Source: Chromatiaceae bacterium (GTDB taxonomy: Bacteria > Pseudomonadota > Gammaproteobacteria > Chromatiales > Chromatiaceae). Taken from it: a stretch of DNA of 39,884 nt. The DNA lies in assembly GCA_028277905.1 (NCBI GenBank), contig JANQFI010000136.1:1-39884 (forward strand). The letters run 5' to 3'. Shown here in pieces: positions 27,694 through 36,973 of the stretch (position 1 is the first letter of the stretch; each line of letters starts with the position of its first letter). The translations under genes were made by a program, and so were the position numbers. Under the pieces are notes generated by a model. It was not told the origin of the DNA. It made no database searches and was given only the letters and a program-made list of their open reading frames with translations.

Positions 27694-30576
27694 ATGGGAA
27701 TCAACCTGTTCAAGAAGATATTCGGCAGCCGCAACGACCGGCTGGTGAAGCGGCTGCTGACGACCGCAGCATCCATCAACGCCCGCGATGACGAGATCGC
27801 GGCCCTCTCGGACGCCCAGTTGCGGGCGCGCCTCGCGGGCCCCAGCGAGCAGGCCCGCGCCGGCACCGCGCTGGACGATCTGCTGCCGGAGGTCTTCGCC
27901 ATCGTGCGCGAGGCCGGCAGGCGTGTGCTCGGCATGCGCCACTTCGACGTCCAGCTGGTGGGCGGCATGGTGCTGCACGACGGCAAGATCGCCGAGATGC
28001 GTACCGGCGAGGGCAAGACCCTGGTGGCCACCCTCGCCGCCAGCCTGAACGCGCTGCCAGGCAAGGGCGTGCACGTGGTGACGGTCAACGACTACCTCGC
28101 CCGCCGCGACGCGGCCTGGATGGGCCGGATCTACAACGCCTTGGGCCTGAGCGTCGGCGTCATCAACAGCTCCGGCGGACTCGGACCCGACACGGCCTCC
28201 TATGTCTACGACCCGAGCTTCGAGCCCCTAGACGGCGAGCACGGCCACCGGCACCTGCGCCCCTGTACCCGCCGCGAGGCCTATGCCACCCACATCACCT
28301 ATGGCACCAACAACGAGTTCGGCTTCGACTACCTGCGGGACAACATGGCGTTCACGCCGGAGCAGCGGGTGCAGCGGGCTCCCTACTACGCCATCGTCGA
28401 CGAGGTGGACAGCATCCTCATCGACGAGGCGCGTACGCCACTGATCATCTCCGGCCCGTCCGAGGGCAGCACGGACCTGTACAAGCGAATCGACCAGATC
28501 ATCCCCAAGTTGACCCGCCAAGCGCCCATCACGAACGAAGAGGGCCAGCCGGACTTCGGTCCCGGCGACTTCTCTGTGGACGAGAAGGCGCGTCAAGTGT
28601 ATCTCAGCGAAGAGGGCCACGAGAAGGTCGAGGCCATGCTCACCACGATGGGGCTGCTCGGTGAGGGCCAGAGCCTTTACGATGCCAGCAACATCGTCCT
28701 CATGCATCACGTGTATGCGGCGCTGCGCGCGCATGCACTCTTCCAGAAGAACGTGGACTACATCGTCCGCGACGGGCAGATCATCATCGTCGACGAGTTC
28801 ACCGGCCGCACCATGCCTGGCCGGCGCTGGTCGGAGGGCCTGCACCAGGCCGTCGAGGCCAAGGAAGGGGTGCCCATACAGCCCGAAAACCAGACCATGG
28901 CATCCATCACCTTTCAGAACCTGTTCCGGCTCTACCCGAAGCTGGCGGGCATGACCGGCACCGCGGACACGGAGGCCTACGAGTTCCAGCAGATCTATGG
29001 CCTGGAAGTGGTGGTGATCCCCACCAATATGCCCATGGTCCGGGACGATCGCGGTGATCTGGTGTACCTGACACAGGAAGAGAAGTACCGCGCCATCACC
29101 GATGACATCAAGGACTGTGTGGAGCGCGCTCAGCCCGTGCTGGTGGGCACCGCCTCCATCGAGACCTCGGAGCTGGTGTCCAAGCTCCTCGATGGCGAAA
29201 GGATCGAGCACGAGGTCCTCAACGCCAAGCAGCACGAGCGTGAGGCGGGTATTGTCGCCCGCGCCGGCGAGCCCAGTGCCGTCACCATTGCCACCAATAT
29301 GGCGGGCCGCGGCACCGACATCGTGCTCGGCGGCAACCTCGACGCCGAGTTGGAGCGGGCCGAAGGCGCCGCGGAGCGCGAGCGCATCGGCGCGGATTGG
29401 AAGGCGCGCCACCAGCGCGTCATCGAGGCCGGCGGCCTGCATGTGATCGGCACCGAGCGGCACGAGTCCCGGCGCATCGACAACCAGCTGCGTGGCCGCG
29501 CCGGGCGCCAGGGCGACCCGGGCTCGTCGCGCTTCTACCTGTCGCTCAAGGACAACTTGATGCGCATCTTCGCCTCCGACCGGGTCGGGACCATGATGCA
29601 GAGGCTTGGCATGCAGGAGGGCGAGGCCATCGAGCATCCCTGGGTGACCAAGGCCATCGAAAACGCCCAACGCAAGGTGGAGGGGCGAAACTTCGACATC
29701 CGCAAGCAGCTGCTCGAGTACGACGACGTCGCCAACGATCAGCGCAAGGTCATCTATGAGCAACGCCGGGAGCTGATGGATGGCGAGGACATTGCCGAGA
29801 CCGTCACTGCCATGCGAGCGGATGTGCTGAACGCGCTCGTCGATGGCTACATTCCGCCGCAGAGCCTGGAGGAGCAGTGGGACGTGCCCGGGCTGGGCCA
29901 AGCCCTGACGGACTTCTTCGGCGGCGACTGGCCCATCCAGCGCTGGCTCGACGAGGACCACGAGTTGCACGAAGAGACCCTACGCCTGCGCATCGCCGAC
30001 ACCCTGACGGCGTATTACGCGGACAACGAGAAGCTGGTCGGCGCTGCAACCATGCGCCAGATCGAGAAGGCGGTCATGCTACAGACCCTCGACAGCCAGT
30101 GGAAGGACCACCTCGCGCAGATGGATTACCTGCGCCAGGGCATTCATTTGCGCGGCTATGCGCAGAAGAACCCGAAGCAAGAGTACAAGCGCGAGGCCTT
30201 CGAGATGTTTACCGCCATGCTCGGAAGCATCAAAGAGGACGTGGTGAAGACCCTGTCGCGTATGCAGATCCGCTCGCAGGAAGAGCTGGCACCCTCCGAG
30301 CTCGCCGTCAATCCACCGCACAAACAGGCGTTCCAGTTCACGCACGAGTCCTTCACCGGCCTCGGCGCGCCGCGAGAGCCCGCTGCCGTCGGCGCCGGCG
30401 GCCAGCGGATGCATGCCCCCGCCCGCCGCCAGGCGGCCCAGGGCAGCGCGGGGCAGGCCGCACCCGCCACGGATCACCAGCCCTATGTGCGCAACGAGCG
30501 CAAGGTGGGCCGCAACGAGCCCTGTCCCTGCGGCTCCGGCAAGAAGTACAAGCAGTGCTGCGGCAAGGTAGCCTGA
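27694..30576 (+). CDS. secA: Preprotein translocase ATPase SecA
   Basis: Motor that drives unfolded proteins through SecYEG. The 960-residue protein has Walker [14 protein letters not shown], the DEAD-like [53 protein letters not shown], the [19 protein letters not shown] helicase motif and the C-terminal zinc peptide [13 protein letters not shown], which binds SecB and lipids. It is about 60 residues longer than E. coli SecA; one insertion lies before [20 protein letters not shown] ([17 protein letters not shown]) and the linker before the zinc peptide is Ala/Gln-rich. The argJ frame begins inside its end. Confidence 0.98.
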   Translation: MGINLFKKIFGSRNDRLVKRLLTTAASINARDDEIAALSDAQLRARLAGPSEQARAGTALDDLLPEVFAIVREAGRRVLGMRHFDVQLVGGMVLHDGKIAEMRTGEGKTLVATLAASLNALPGKGVHVVTVNDYLARRDAAWMGRIYNALGLSVGVINSSGGLGPDTASYVYDPSFEPLDGEHGHRHLRPCTRREAYATHITYGTNNEFGFDYLRDNMAFTPEQRVQRAPYYAIVDEVDSILIDEARTPLIISGPSEGSTDLYKRIDQIIPKLTRQAPITNEEGQPDFGPGDFSVDEKARQVYLSEEGHEKVEAMLTTMGLLGEGQSLYDASNIVLMHHVYAALRAHALFQKNVDYIVRDGQIIIVDEFTGRTMPGRRWSEGLHQAVEAKEGVPIQPENQTMASITFQNLFRLYPKLAGMTGTADTEAYEFQQIYGLEVVVIPTNMPMVRDDRGDLVYLTQEEKYRAITDDIKDCVERAQPVLVGTASIETSELVSKLLDGERIEHEVLNAKQHEREAGIVARAGEPSAVTIATNMAGRGTDIVLGGNLDAELERAEGAAERERIGADWKARHQRVIEAGGLHVIGTERHESRRIDNQLRGRAGRQGDPGSSRFYLSLKDNLMRIFASDRVGTMMQRLGMQEGEAIEHPWVTKAIENAQRKVEGRNFDIRKQLLEYDDVANDQRKVIYEQRRELMDGEDIAETVTAMRADVLNALVDGYIPPQSLEEQWDVPGLGQALTDFFGGDWPIQRWLDEDHELHEETLRLRIADTLTAYYADNEKLVGAATMRQIEKAVMLQTLDSQWKDHLAQMDYLRQGIHLRGYAQKNPKQEYKREAFEMFTAMLGSIKEDVVKTLSRMQIRSQEELAPSELAVNPPHKQAFQFTHESFTGLGAPREPAAVGAGGQRMHAPARRQAAQGSAGQAAPATDHQPYVRNERKVGRNEPCPCGSGKKYKQCCGKVA

Positions 30577-31775
30577 AACGCCATGTCGGGCCGCGCATCG
30601 CTGGCGTCAGGCTCGCCGCCACCGCCGCCGGCATCCGCTACCAGGGCCGCGATGATCTGGTGCTGCTGGAGCTCCCGTCCGGCGCCCAGACCTGCGCTGT
30701 GCTCACCACCAATGCCTTCTGCGCGGCTCCGGTGCAGCTGACGCGGACGCACTTGCGCCGGGGCCAGCCGCGCTACCTGCTGATCAACGCCGGCAACGCC
30801 AACGCCGGCACCGGGGCGCGCGGCCTGGCGGACGCCGAGACCTGCTGCAAGGCGCTCGCCAGCGCCGCCGACTGCGCCCCCGAACAGGTGCTGCCCTTCT
30901 CCACGGGAGTCATCGGCGAGTACTTGCCGGTACAGCGTGTCGCCGGTGCGCTGCCGCGGCTGCTGGACGAGCTCCGGGAGGACGGCTGGAACGCCGCCGC
31001 ACGCGCCATCATGACCACCGACACCCGACCCAAGACGGCGGCCGTCCGCTGCGACCTCGGTGGGGCCGAAGCCAGCGTCGTCGGCATGGCCAAGGGCGCC
31101 GGCATGATCCGCCCGGACATGGCCACCATGCTCGCCTTCGTCGCCACAGATGCGGCGGTGCGGTCGGTGCTGCTGAACGAGTTGCTGCGCGCGGCGGTCG
31201 CCGATACCTTCAACGCCATCAGCGTCGACGGCGACACCTCGACGAATGACGCCTGCGTGCTCTGTGCGGCCGGTACCCTCCCCGGCGGGTCGGTGGTGAC
31301 GGGCTCCGCCGCAGCTGCGGCCCTGGCCAAAGCCGTCCACGAGGTCTGCGAACGGCTCGCCACCGCCATCGTGCGCGACGGCGAGGGCGCCACCAAGCTT
31401 GTGACCATCGAGGTTGTGGAGGCGGGGACCGCCGCAGAGGCCCGTGCCGTTGCGGACAGCATCGCCCACTCGCCCCTGGTGAAGACCGCGCTCTTCGCGT
31501 CCGACCCCAACTGGGGCCGTATCCTCGCCGCGGTGGGGCGTGCCGGCGTCTGTGCCCTGGATATCGCGCGGGTGCGTATCTGGCTCGACGACGCCCTCAT
31601 CGCCAGCGGCGGCTGTCGTGACCCAGGCTACACCGAGGCCGCCGGTCGCGCCGTGATGGCGCGGGACGCTTTTCGCATCCGCGTCGCCCTCGGTCGCGGC
31701 CATGCCAAGGCTCGCGTCATCACTTGCGACCTCAGCTACGACTATGTCCGGATCAACGCCGAGTACCGGACCTGA
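30555..31775 (+). CDS. argJ: Bifunctional ornithine acetyltransferase / N-acetylglutamate synthase
   Basis: Recycles the acetyl group in arginine synthesis. Conserved segments: [57 protein letters not shown], then the autoproteolytic [16 protein letters not shown] with the nucleophile Thr, [14 protein letters not shown], and [15 protein letters not shown]. The start is unclear: no ATG precedes the conserved N-terminus in frame. A GTG at 30555, inside secA, gives 406 residues, the normal length, with the first residues [12 protein letters not shown]; a CTG at 30573 is the alternative. No good ribosome site is visible for either, so translation may be coupled to secA. Confidence 0.93.
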   Translation: MLRQGSLKRHVGPRIAGVRLAATAAGIRYQGRDDLVLLELPSGAQTCAVLTTNAFCAAPVQLTRTHLRRGQPRYLLINAGNANAGTGARGLADAETCCKALASAADCAPEQVLPFSTGVIGEYLPVQRVAGALPRLLDELREDGWNAAARAIMTTDTRPKTAAVRCDLGGAEASVVGMAKGAGMIRPDMATMLAFVATDAAVRSVLLNELLRAAVADTFNAISVDGDTSTNDACVLCAAGTLPGGSVVTGSAAAAALAKAVHEVCERLATAIVRDGEGATKLVTIEVVEAGTAAEARAVADSIAHSPLVKTALFASDPNWGRILAAVGRAGVCALDIARVRIWLDDALIASGGCRDPGYTEAAGRAVMARDAFRIRVALGRGHAKARVITCDLSYDYVRINAEYRT

Positions 31776-32742
31776 GCCAGCGTCCCAGGCCCGCGGCAAG
31801 GGCCGCATCCAGGTCGCCGCCGGTGCCCTGAGGGACGGCGCGGGCCGGGTGCTGGTGACGCGGCGGCCCGAGGGCGCTCATCAGGGCGGGCTTTGGGAAT
31901 TCCCCGGCGGCAAGCTGGAGCCGGGCGAGCCTGTGCAGCTAGCCCTGGCGCGGGAGCTGCGCGAAGAGCTCGGCATCGAGGTACGCAGCGCCCGGCCGCT
32001 GATCCGCATCCACCACGACTATGGCGACCGCCAGGTGCTGCTGGACGTCTTTCTGGTCACCGAGTATACCGGCAGGCCGCGGGGCTTGGACAACCAGGCG
32101 CTGGACTGGATGCTGCCCGCGTCGATGGACGCCCGAGGCTTCCCCGCGGCCGACCGACCCATCATCCACGCGCTGCGATTGCCCGAACGCTACCTGATCA
32201 CCGGGGCGGAGCCGCGCGACGAGGCGGCCTTCCTGCATCGGCTCGGGGCCGCTGTGCGGGCGGGTATCGAGATCGTGCAGCTGCGCCGCCACGACCTAGC
32301 CGATGCCGAGTATGCCCATCTTGCCCGCGCCGCGCTGTCTCTGTGCCGCGCGGCTGGCGCCCGTCTGCTGCTCAATCCTGCCCCTGCGCAGGGGGTCGAG
32401 CTGGCGCGCCGCATTGGCGCGGACGGGCTGCACCTGCGCGCCGAAGCGCTCCGGCGATACGCCTCACGTCCACCCGTTGGTGGCCTGGTGGGCGCCTCCT
32501 GCCACGATGGCGCGTCACTCCAGCGCGCCGCGGAGCTCGGGCTCGACTATGCACTGCTGGGGCCGGTGCTGCCCACCGCGACCCATCCGGACGCCGTGCC
32601 GCTCGGCTGGGCCGGCTTCGCCGCCCTGGCGGATACGGCAGTACTGCCTGTGTACGCCCTCGGCGGCATGCGCCCGGAGCATCTGGCGGCGAGCTTCGCG
32701 CATGGCGCCCAGGGCATCGCCGCCATCCGCGCCTTTTGGTAG
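31744..32742 (+). CDS. Nudix hydrolase fused to a thiamine-phosphate-synthase-like domain
   Basis: The N-terminal half (about residues 15-145) is a MutT-like Nudix domain with an intact box, GGKLEPGEPVQLALARELRE then ELGI, and the 8-oxo-dGTPase-like GGLWEFPGG. The C-terminal half (about 155-332) is a ThiE/TenI-like barrel with IEIVQLRRHDLAD, ADGLHLRAEALRRY, VGASCHDGASLQRAAELGLD, YALLGPVLPTATHPD and VYALGGMRPEH. Such fusions are common in gammaproteobacteria next to secA and argJ. The Nudix half may sanitise oxidised dGTP; the barrel lacks clear proof of thiamine-phosphate synthesis and could be TenI-like. The ATG at 31744 overlaps argJ by 32 bases. Confidence 0.9.
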   Translation: MSGSTPSTGPEPASQARGKGRIQVAAGALRDGAGRVLVTRRPEGAHQGGLWEFPGGKLEPGEPVQLALARELREELGIEVRSARPLIRIHHDYGDRQVLLDVFLVTEYTGRPRGLDNQALDWMLPASMDARGFPAADRPIIHALRLPERYLITGAEPRDEAAFLHRLGAAVRAGIEIVQLRRHDLADAEYAHLARAALSLCRAAGARLLLNPAPAQGVELARRIGADGLHLRAEALRRYASRPPVGGLVGASCHDGASLQRAAELGLDYALLGPVLPTATHPDAVPLGWAGFAALADTAVLPVYALGGMRPEHLAASFAHGAQGIAAIRAFW

Positions 32743-32771
32743 AGGGCCTGAGGACTGCACCTGGCGTCGCG

Positions 32772-33368
32772 CTAGCTGCTCGTCATCGCCGCCATCAGCC
32801 GGCGGTAACGCCCCCAGTCGAAGGCCGGTCCCGGATCGGTCTTGCGGCCCGGCGCCACGTCGCTGTGGCCGACAATGCGCTCGCCGGTGATGGCCGGGAA
32901 GCGGTGCATGATCTCGGCAGTGGCCACGGCAAGCTGCCTGTACTGCGCAGCGGTGAAGGGGGTCTCGTCCGCCCCTTCCAACTCGATACCGATGGAATAG
33001 TCGTTGCAGTCGGCCCGCCCCTGCCAGCAGGAGCGGCCGGCATGCCAGGCGCGCTTGTGCAAGTCTACGAACTGCAGCGCCTCACCGTCGCGGCGGATGA
33101 ACAGGTGCGCCGACACCGGGTTATCGGCGATGGCCGCGAAGTAGGGGTGCGCACCGACATCGAGCCGGCCGCAGAAGAGCTGCTCCACCCAGGGCCCACC
33201 GAAGTCTCCCGGCGGCAGCGAGATGTTGTGGATCACCAGCAGGTCGATCACCACCCCACCCGGCCGCTCGCCGAAGTTCGGCGACTCGACCCGGCGCGTC
33301 CGGGGCAGCCACCCGGCATTCCGCGCGCGCCCCCATGCAGACGTCGGCTCGTCCATGCGTGCGCTCAC
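32772..33368 (-). CDS. ampD: 1,6-anhydro-N-acetylmuramyl-L-alanine amidase AmpD
   Basis: Cytoplasmic zinc amidase that frees peptides from anhydromuropeptides during wall recycling. The 198 residues carry the amidase-2 signatures: LLVIHNISLPPGDFGG (first zinc His), SAHLFIRRDGEALQFVDLHKRAWHAG, NDYSIGIELEG, and GHSDVAPGRKTDPGPAFDW with the second His, the catalytic Lys and the zinc Asp. Family length is kept. It faces the argJ-Nudix unit tail to tail, 29 bases apart. MDEPTSAW at 33356 is an alternative start. Confidence 0.94.
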   Translation of the reverse strand: MSARMDEPTSAWGRARNAGWLPRTRRVESPNFGERPGGVVIDLLVIHNISLPPGDFGGPWVEQLFCGRLDVGAHPYFAAIADNPVSAHLFIRRDGEALQFVDLHKRAWHAGRSCWQGRADCNDYSIGIELEGADETPFTAAQYRQLAVATAEIMHRFPAITGERIVGHSDVAPGRKTDPGPAFDWGRYRRLMAAMTSS

Positions 33369-33423
33369 CCGGCCTGCCGCTTCATGACATGGCGCACGCG
33401 GATGGGCTCGCGATCGAACATGG

Positions 33424-33773
33424 TCAGATCTCCTCCTCCAGCTTCATCGCGAGCATCCGAATCTGGTGACTAATGCCCAGGGCGTCCTCCAGGTCCACTT
33501 GAAAAGCGATGCCGCAGCCCGTCTGGTCCTCGAAGTGTCCCAGGCTGGCGATGGTCTCCAAAACGCTGTGTGCCAGGTGCTCCTCTACCATAGCAGCACC
33601 AGGTCGCGCTGGGTTTCCATTGTCAGCCCGAAGCAGGTCTTCTGCTGCTCGGCACCCTCGCCGCGCGCCTGACCGATGTCATTGGAGCCGGTGGCGCCGG
33701 CCGCGCGGGCGGCTTCCAGCACCGCCTCGGTCTCTGTATGCTCCACCAGTGCGATGATCAGCTTGAAATCCAT
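33424..33773 (-). pseudogene. P-II-like nitrogen-regulator family protein, frameshifted
   Basis: The N-terminal part reads MDFKLIIALVEHTETEAVLE, then ARGEGAEQQKTCFGLTMETQ, typical of a P-II-like signalling protein. After RDLVLL the frame meets a stop, and the homology continues one base out of phase as VEEHLAHSVLETIASLGHFE, then GCGIAFQVDLEDALGIS and an end KLEEEI. One base is missing near 33588-33593. Restored, the protein would have about 116 residues. The ATG at 33773 has only one base between it and the inserted 165-bp element, so its own ribosome site is gone. Either a decayed gene or a sequencing error plus an insertion; the insertion favours decay. A short ORF (MFDREPIRVRHVMKRQAG) follows the stop and looks like the start of a lost CBS-domain gene. 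Confidence 0.8.
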
Positions 33774-33774
33774 G

Positions 33775-33939
33775 TTTAGGCGATTGCCGGAAACAAACAG
33801 ACCGAATGGCGCAGGATTCTCGTCCGCCTTCGCGAAGCGGCAGCGCGTGCATAGTCGTTCTCTGTGCGCGTTGCCGCGCCAAAGAAGGTGGGCGAGAAGA
33901 CAAGCCAGGCGGTATGTTTGTTGACAGAAATCGCCTAAG
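33775..33939 (-). mobile_element. 165-bp fold-back element, copy 2
   Basis: Reverse-oriented copy of the element at 766-930, the same length and differing at roughly ten positions by eye. It runs from TTTAGGCGATTGCCGG to GACAGAAATCGCCTAAG. It sits directly before the ATG of the P-II-like gene, between that start and any original promoter or ribosome site. Confidence 0.85.
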
Positions 33940-34113
33940 GCGGTTGGCATGAACATCACCATGCCCCGGTTTGGCTGGCGCTGACGAGAGGGACCGTCGT
34001 CGCGCTCTAGATGATGGCAGTCACCGTGGCCTTGGTGCGGGAAGAGACCATGGGAGCCCGAATGGGGTGCCGCAAGCCGCTGTGCGTGCAAACGAAGATT
34101 AGGGTTTTCGTGT

Positions 34114-34683
34114 ATGACTGAAACGCAAGCAAGCATGTTGTCCTGGAGGAACCCGAAAATTCGCGTCGGCGAGGGCGTGGAAACCGGGCGAGGGCTCTAT
34201 GCTCAAGCCCTGATAGAACCTGGGGAAATCGTCGTCGTGCAAGGTGGGCGAATTATCGAAAACAGCCGTATCCTTGATGTTGCGATCCTCCCCTACAGCG
34301 AGCACTATTTTCAAATCGAAAAGGGGTTCTTTATCGGCGCCGCTAGACCCGAGTCCGGGTCTTGGGAGCTGGACGGTGCATTTCTGATGAACCATTCCTG
34401 CGAGCCGAACTGCGGCGTGAGGGGCCAGGTCACCTTCGTTGCCATGCGCCAGATAGGGTCGGGCGAACAACTGACCTTCGATTATGCCATGACCGATGCA
34501 GTTTACCCTGGAGCCGGGTTCGATGATGTGACGATCGACTGTCGATGCGGGTCCACTCGATGTCGCAAGACGATCAGTCATACCGACTGGCGACGCGAAG
34601 ACCTTCGAGAGCGATATGCAGGGTACTTCTCAAGGTACATCCAGGATTTGATCGATGAACTGGAGGCGGGGCCTAAGCCATAG
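34114..34683 (+). CDS. SET-domain protein (putative lysine methyltransferase)
   Basis: A 189-residue protein made almost entirely of a SET domain. It has the N-terminal strand GVETGRGLYAQALIEPGEIVV, the SAM/substrate motif FLMNHSCEPNCGVRG (NHSCxPN), the catalytic-Tyr segment GEQLTFDYAM, and a post-SET-like Cys group CRCGSTRCRKTI that in eukaryotic enzymes binds zinc with an NHSC cysteine. A helical tail follows. These enzymes methylate protein lysines with SAM; the target cannot be read. Base composition is more AT-rich than the core genes and it sits among pseudogenes, so it was probably acquired. Confidence 0.88.
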   Translation: MTETQASMLSWRNPKIRVGEGVETGRGLYAQALIEPGEIVVVQGGRIIENSRILDVAILPYSEHYFQIEKGFFIGAARPESGSWELDGAFLMNHSCEPNCGVRGQVTFVAMRQIGSGEQLTFDYAMTDAVYPGAGFDDVTIDCRCGSTRCRKTISHTDWRREDLRERYAGYFSRYIQDLIDELEAGPKP

Positions 34684-34895
34684 AGATCCAGATTCTCGGT
34701 GTGAGCGGTGTCATCGGACGTCACCTCTCTCGGCGGATACTCGCTCGCACCCAATGGGCGGTGCATGGCATCGATCTGCATGCCGATCGTCCTAGGCCTC
34801 TGCTGGGAGAGCCCCGCTTTCACATTCGGGAGCGTGATATTTCGATTAGCATGGATTGGGTGGAGCAGCAATGGCGCTTATCCCGCATGCGGGAT
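34680..34895 (+). pseudogene. Truncated NAD-dependent dehydratase (ArnA C-terminal-domain-like)
   Basis: Immediately after the SET gene the sequence reads EIQILGVSGVIGRHLSRRIL, then WAVHGIDLHADR, LLGEPRFHIRERDISI and MDWVEQQ. This matches the first 60 or so residues of the NAD-binding domain of ArnA-like UDP-glucuronate decarboxylases (pattern VLILGVNGFIGxHLxxRIL...WEVYGMDM). There is no start codon in frame before the glycine-rich loop and homology stops at about 34880, so it is broken at both ends. Minus-strand ATPase coding begins right after. Confidence 0.6.
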
Positions 34896-34924
34896 AGGCA
34901 CTACTTGTTCTCTGCACCGCCGCA

Positions 34925-36973
34925 CTAGGCGGCAGCGCCCGAGCTCTCGATCTCCGAGCATTCCTGCTCGATCTCGTGGCGTTTGATCTCGAACGGCATC
35001 AATGCGTTGGCAGCACCCAGTACCAGCGGTGATTGACTGATCAGGATGGATGTCAACATGCCAAACTTGAAAAACAGAACGCCCGACAGCGTGATCGCGC
35101 TTGGAATCACGTTGACTGCCAGGCTTCTTTTTAGATTTCTGTCCAGTGCCAGCGACAGCTCGAGAAGATAGGGGAGATGCGTGAGTGTCCCCTCCAGCAG
35201 GACGATCTGTGCGACGTCTGTCGCGATGCTCGTTGCGCCGCTCAGGGAGATCGACACCTCCGCCTTCTTCATCGCGATCACATCGTTGACGCCGTCTCCG
35301 ACGAAGGCGACCTTTTTCCCTTCTTGCTGCAGCTTTTCGACGATCTCGGCCTTGTGCTCGGGGAGTACATCATAATAGCAATCGTCCATCCCTAAGGCGC
35401 TTGCCAACGCCTTGGTCGGCTTTTCATGATCGCCAGAGATGATCGCCATGTGCTTGACGCCCATGTTCTTGAGCAGACAGATCACATTAGTGACCTCGGG
35501 GCGGGGCTTGGTATGCATCTCGAAGATACCGCGAACCTTTCCGTCGATTGCGATCACAATGGCGGAATGTCCTTCTGCGTAGGCCTCCTCCATGGCGGCG
35601 TCTACCTCATCCGAGACCGTGATATCACAATTCTCCATATAGCGACGGCTTCCCAAGAGCACAGATCTGCCCTCGACCGTGACCGCGACGCCATAGCCGA
35701 TCTTGTAACTGGACTCCTCAATCTTAGGCGGCAGCAAGTTCTGCTCTTCCGCCTTCTTGAGGATGGCCTTGGCGATCGGGTGTGTGGATCGGCATTCCGC
35801 GGCCGCGGCATAAAAGAGGATCTCATCTCTAGTCAATTCGCCATCACAGAGTAAGATGCGCTCGACCTCAGGTATCTCGCGGGTCAAAGTGCCAGTCTTA
35901 TCGAAGACGACGGTGTCCAGGTTCCTAATGTCTTCCAGGACCCGGCCGTCTTTGATGAGGATGCCATGCTCGAGGGCGATATTCAGGTAGTTGAGTGTTG
36001 AGAGCGGGGCAACGACGCGGATGGTGTTGGCAATGTGGCTGTATAGCACGCCGACAGCGCCTACCGGGCCCAGGACAGGCCAGACCGCGGCCGCAAGCCC
36101 CACCAGCGGCAGGTTGTAGGCATTTGCCCACTGCTCTCCCTTCAACTCGGAGCTGCTCTTGAAATCGATGGTGTTGTTAATAATGTCGCCGATCTTCGCC
36201 ACTGTGGTCTCCTGACCGGACTGCTCGACCCGAACGCAAATACGCCCGGAGATCAGGATCGTGGATGCATACACCTGCTCACCGACATGCTTCTCGGCCG
36301 GTTGCGACTCCCCGGTGAGGGCATGCTGGTCGACGGTGCCGAGGCCCTCGGTGATGACGCCATCCACGGCAATGATCTCTCCTGTGTTGATAACCACGGT
36401 ATCGCCTTGTTCCACGCCGCTCAGTGGGATCTGGATCTCGACGCCTTCCTTCAGCACCCACACTTGGGCAGGCCGCTTGGCAAAGGCGTCGACCACCATT
36501 TCCTTGGATTTGTCTTTCGCACTGGAGAGTATGAACCTAGAGGCATGCAGCAGGCCAATGCCCAGGGCTGCCGTGCACAAGGCGCCGAGCCACAGCATCA
36601 TCATGTCGGCGATGGCGTACAGGACATAGCCATCGACCCTTCTGTCCCTGAACAGAGAGGTTTCTGTTTGTCTGAGATAAGGGATTGCAGTATAGGTACA
36701 GAGAACGACGGTGACGATCGTCAGCGGCGGATAAACATAGCGAGCGATGGCGGTGAAGAAGGACAATCCGCTGATCTTCACATAGTGCTTAAGGCGTTGG
36801 GTCTCATCGTGCGCATGAGCAACAAGATTGTCATCGACCTGGGCTTGCTCCTTTCTGAGTGATAGGTGTCGCAGCAGGTGTTGCAGCTTCCGGTTGGCCG
36901 GGCGATCTTGCGTCACCTCATACAACCTGACGCCAAGATACGCCCCAAAGACTAAGCCTAGGGTCCAGACCAT
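34925..36973 (-). CDS. P1B-like heavy-metal P-type ATPase without CPx motif
   Basis: A 682-residue cation pump. It has the actuator TGES loop (DQHALTGESQPAEKH), the phosphorylation site VVFDKTGTLTREIPE, the P1B-specific HP motif (CRSTHPIAKAI), and the hinge VAFVGDGVNDVIAMKKA. About eight membrane segments are expected. Two departures from ordinary P1B pumps: no N-terminal Cys-x-x-Cys metal domain, and the transport-site segment reads NTIRVVAPLSTLNYLNIALE instead of a CPC/CPx-like motif. The metal is therefore not predictable. GGGAGG precedes the ATG. Codon use and composition are more AT-rich than the core genes, suggesting transfer. Confidence 0.88.
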   Translation of the reverse strand: MVWTLGLVFGAYLGVRLYEVTQDRPANRKLQHLLRHLSLRKEQAQVDDNLVAHAHDETQRLKHYVKISGLSFFTAIARYVYPPLTIVTVVLCTYTAIPYLRQTETSLFRDRRVDGYVLYAIADMMMLWLGALCTAALGIGLLHASRFILSSAKDKSKEMVVDAFAKRPAQVWVLKEGVEIQIPLSGVEQGDTVVINTGEIIAVDGVITEGLGTVDQHALTGESQPAEKHVGEQVYASTILISGRICVRVEQSGQETTVAKIGDIINNTIDFKSSSELKGEQWANAYNLPLVGLAAAVWPVLGPVGAVGVLYSHIANTIRVVAPLSTLNYLNIALEHGILIKDGRVLEDIRNLDTVVFDKTGTLTREIPEVERILLCDGELTRDEILFYAAAAECRSTHPIAKAILKKAEEQNLLPPKIEESSYKIGYGVAVTVEGRSVLLGSRRYMENCDITVSDEVDAAMEEAYAEGHSAIVIAIDGKVRGIFEMHTKPRPEVTNVICLLKNMGVKHMAIISGDHEKPTKALASALGMDDCYYDVLPEHKAEIVEKLQQEGKKVAFVGDGVNDVIAMKKAEVSISLSGATSIATDVAQIVLLEGTLTHLPYLLELSLALDRNLKRSLAVNVIPSAITLSGVLFFKFGMLTSILISQSPLVLGAANALMPFEIKRHEIEQECSEIESSGAAA

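Noticed and set aside
33585-34136. 183-residue minus-strand ORF taken as one protein
   Set aside because: Only its C-terminal 60 residues are real (P-II-like); the middle is the inserted 165-bp element and the start is unrelated sequence.
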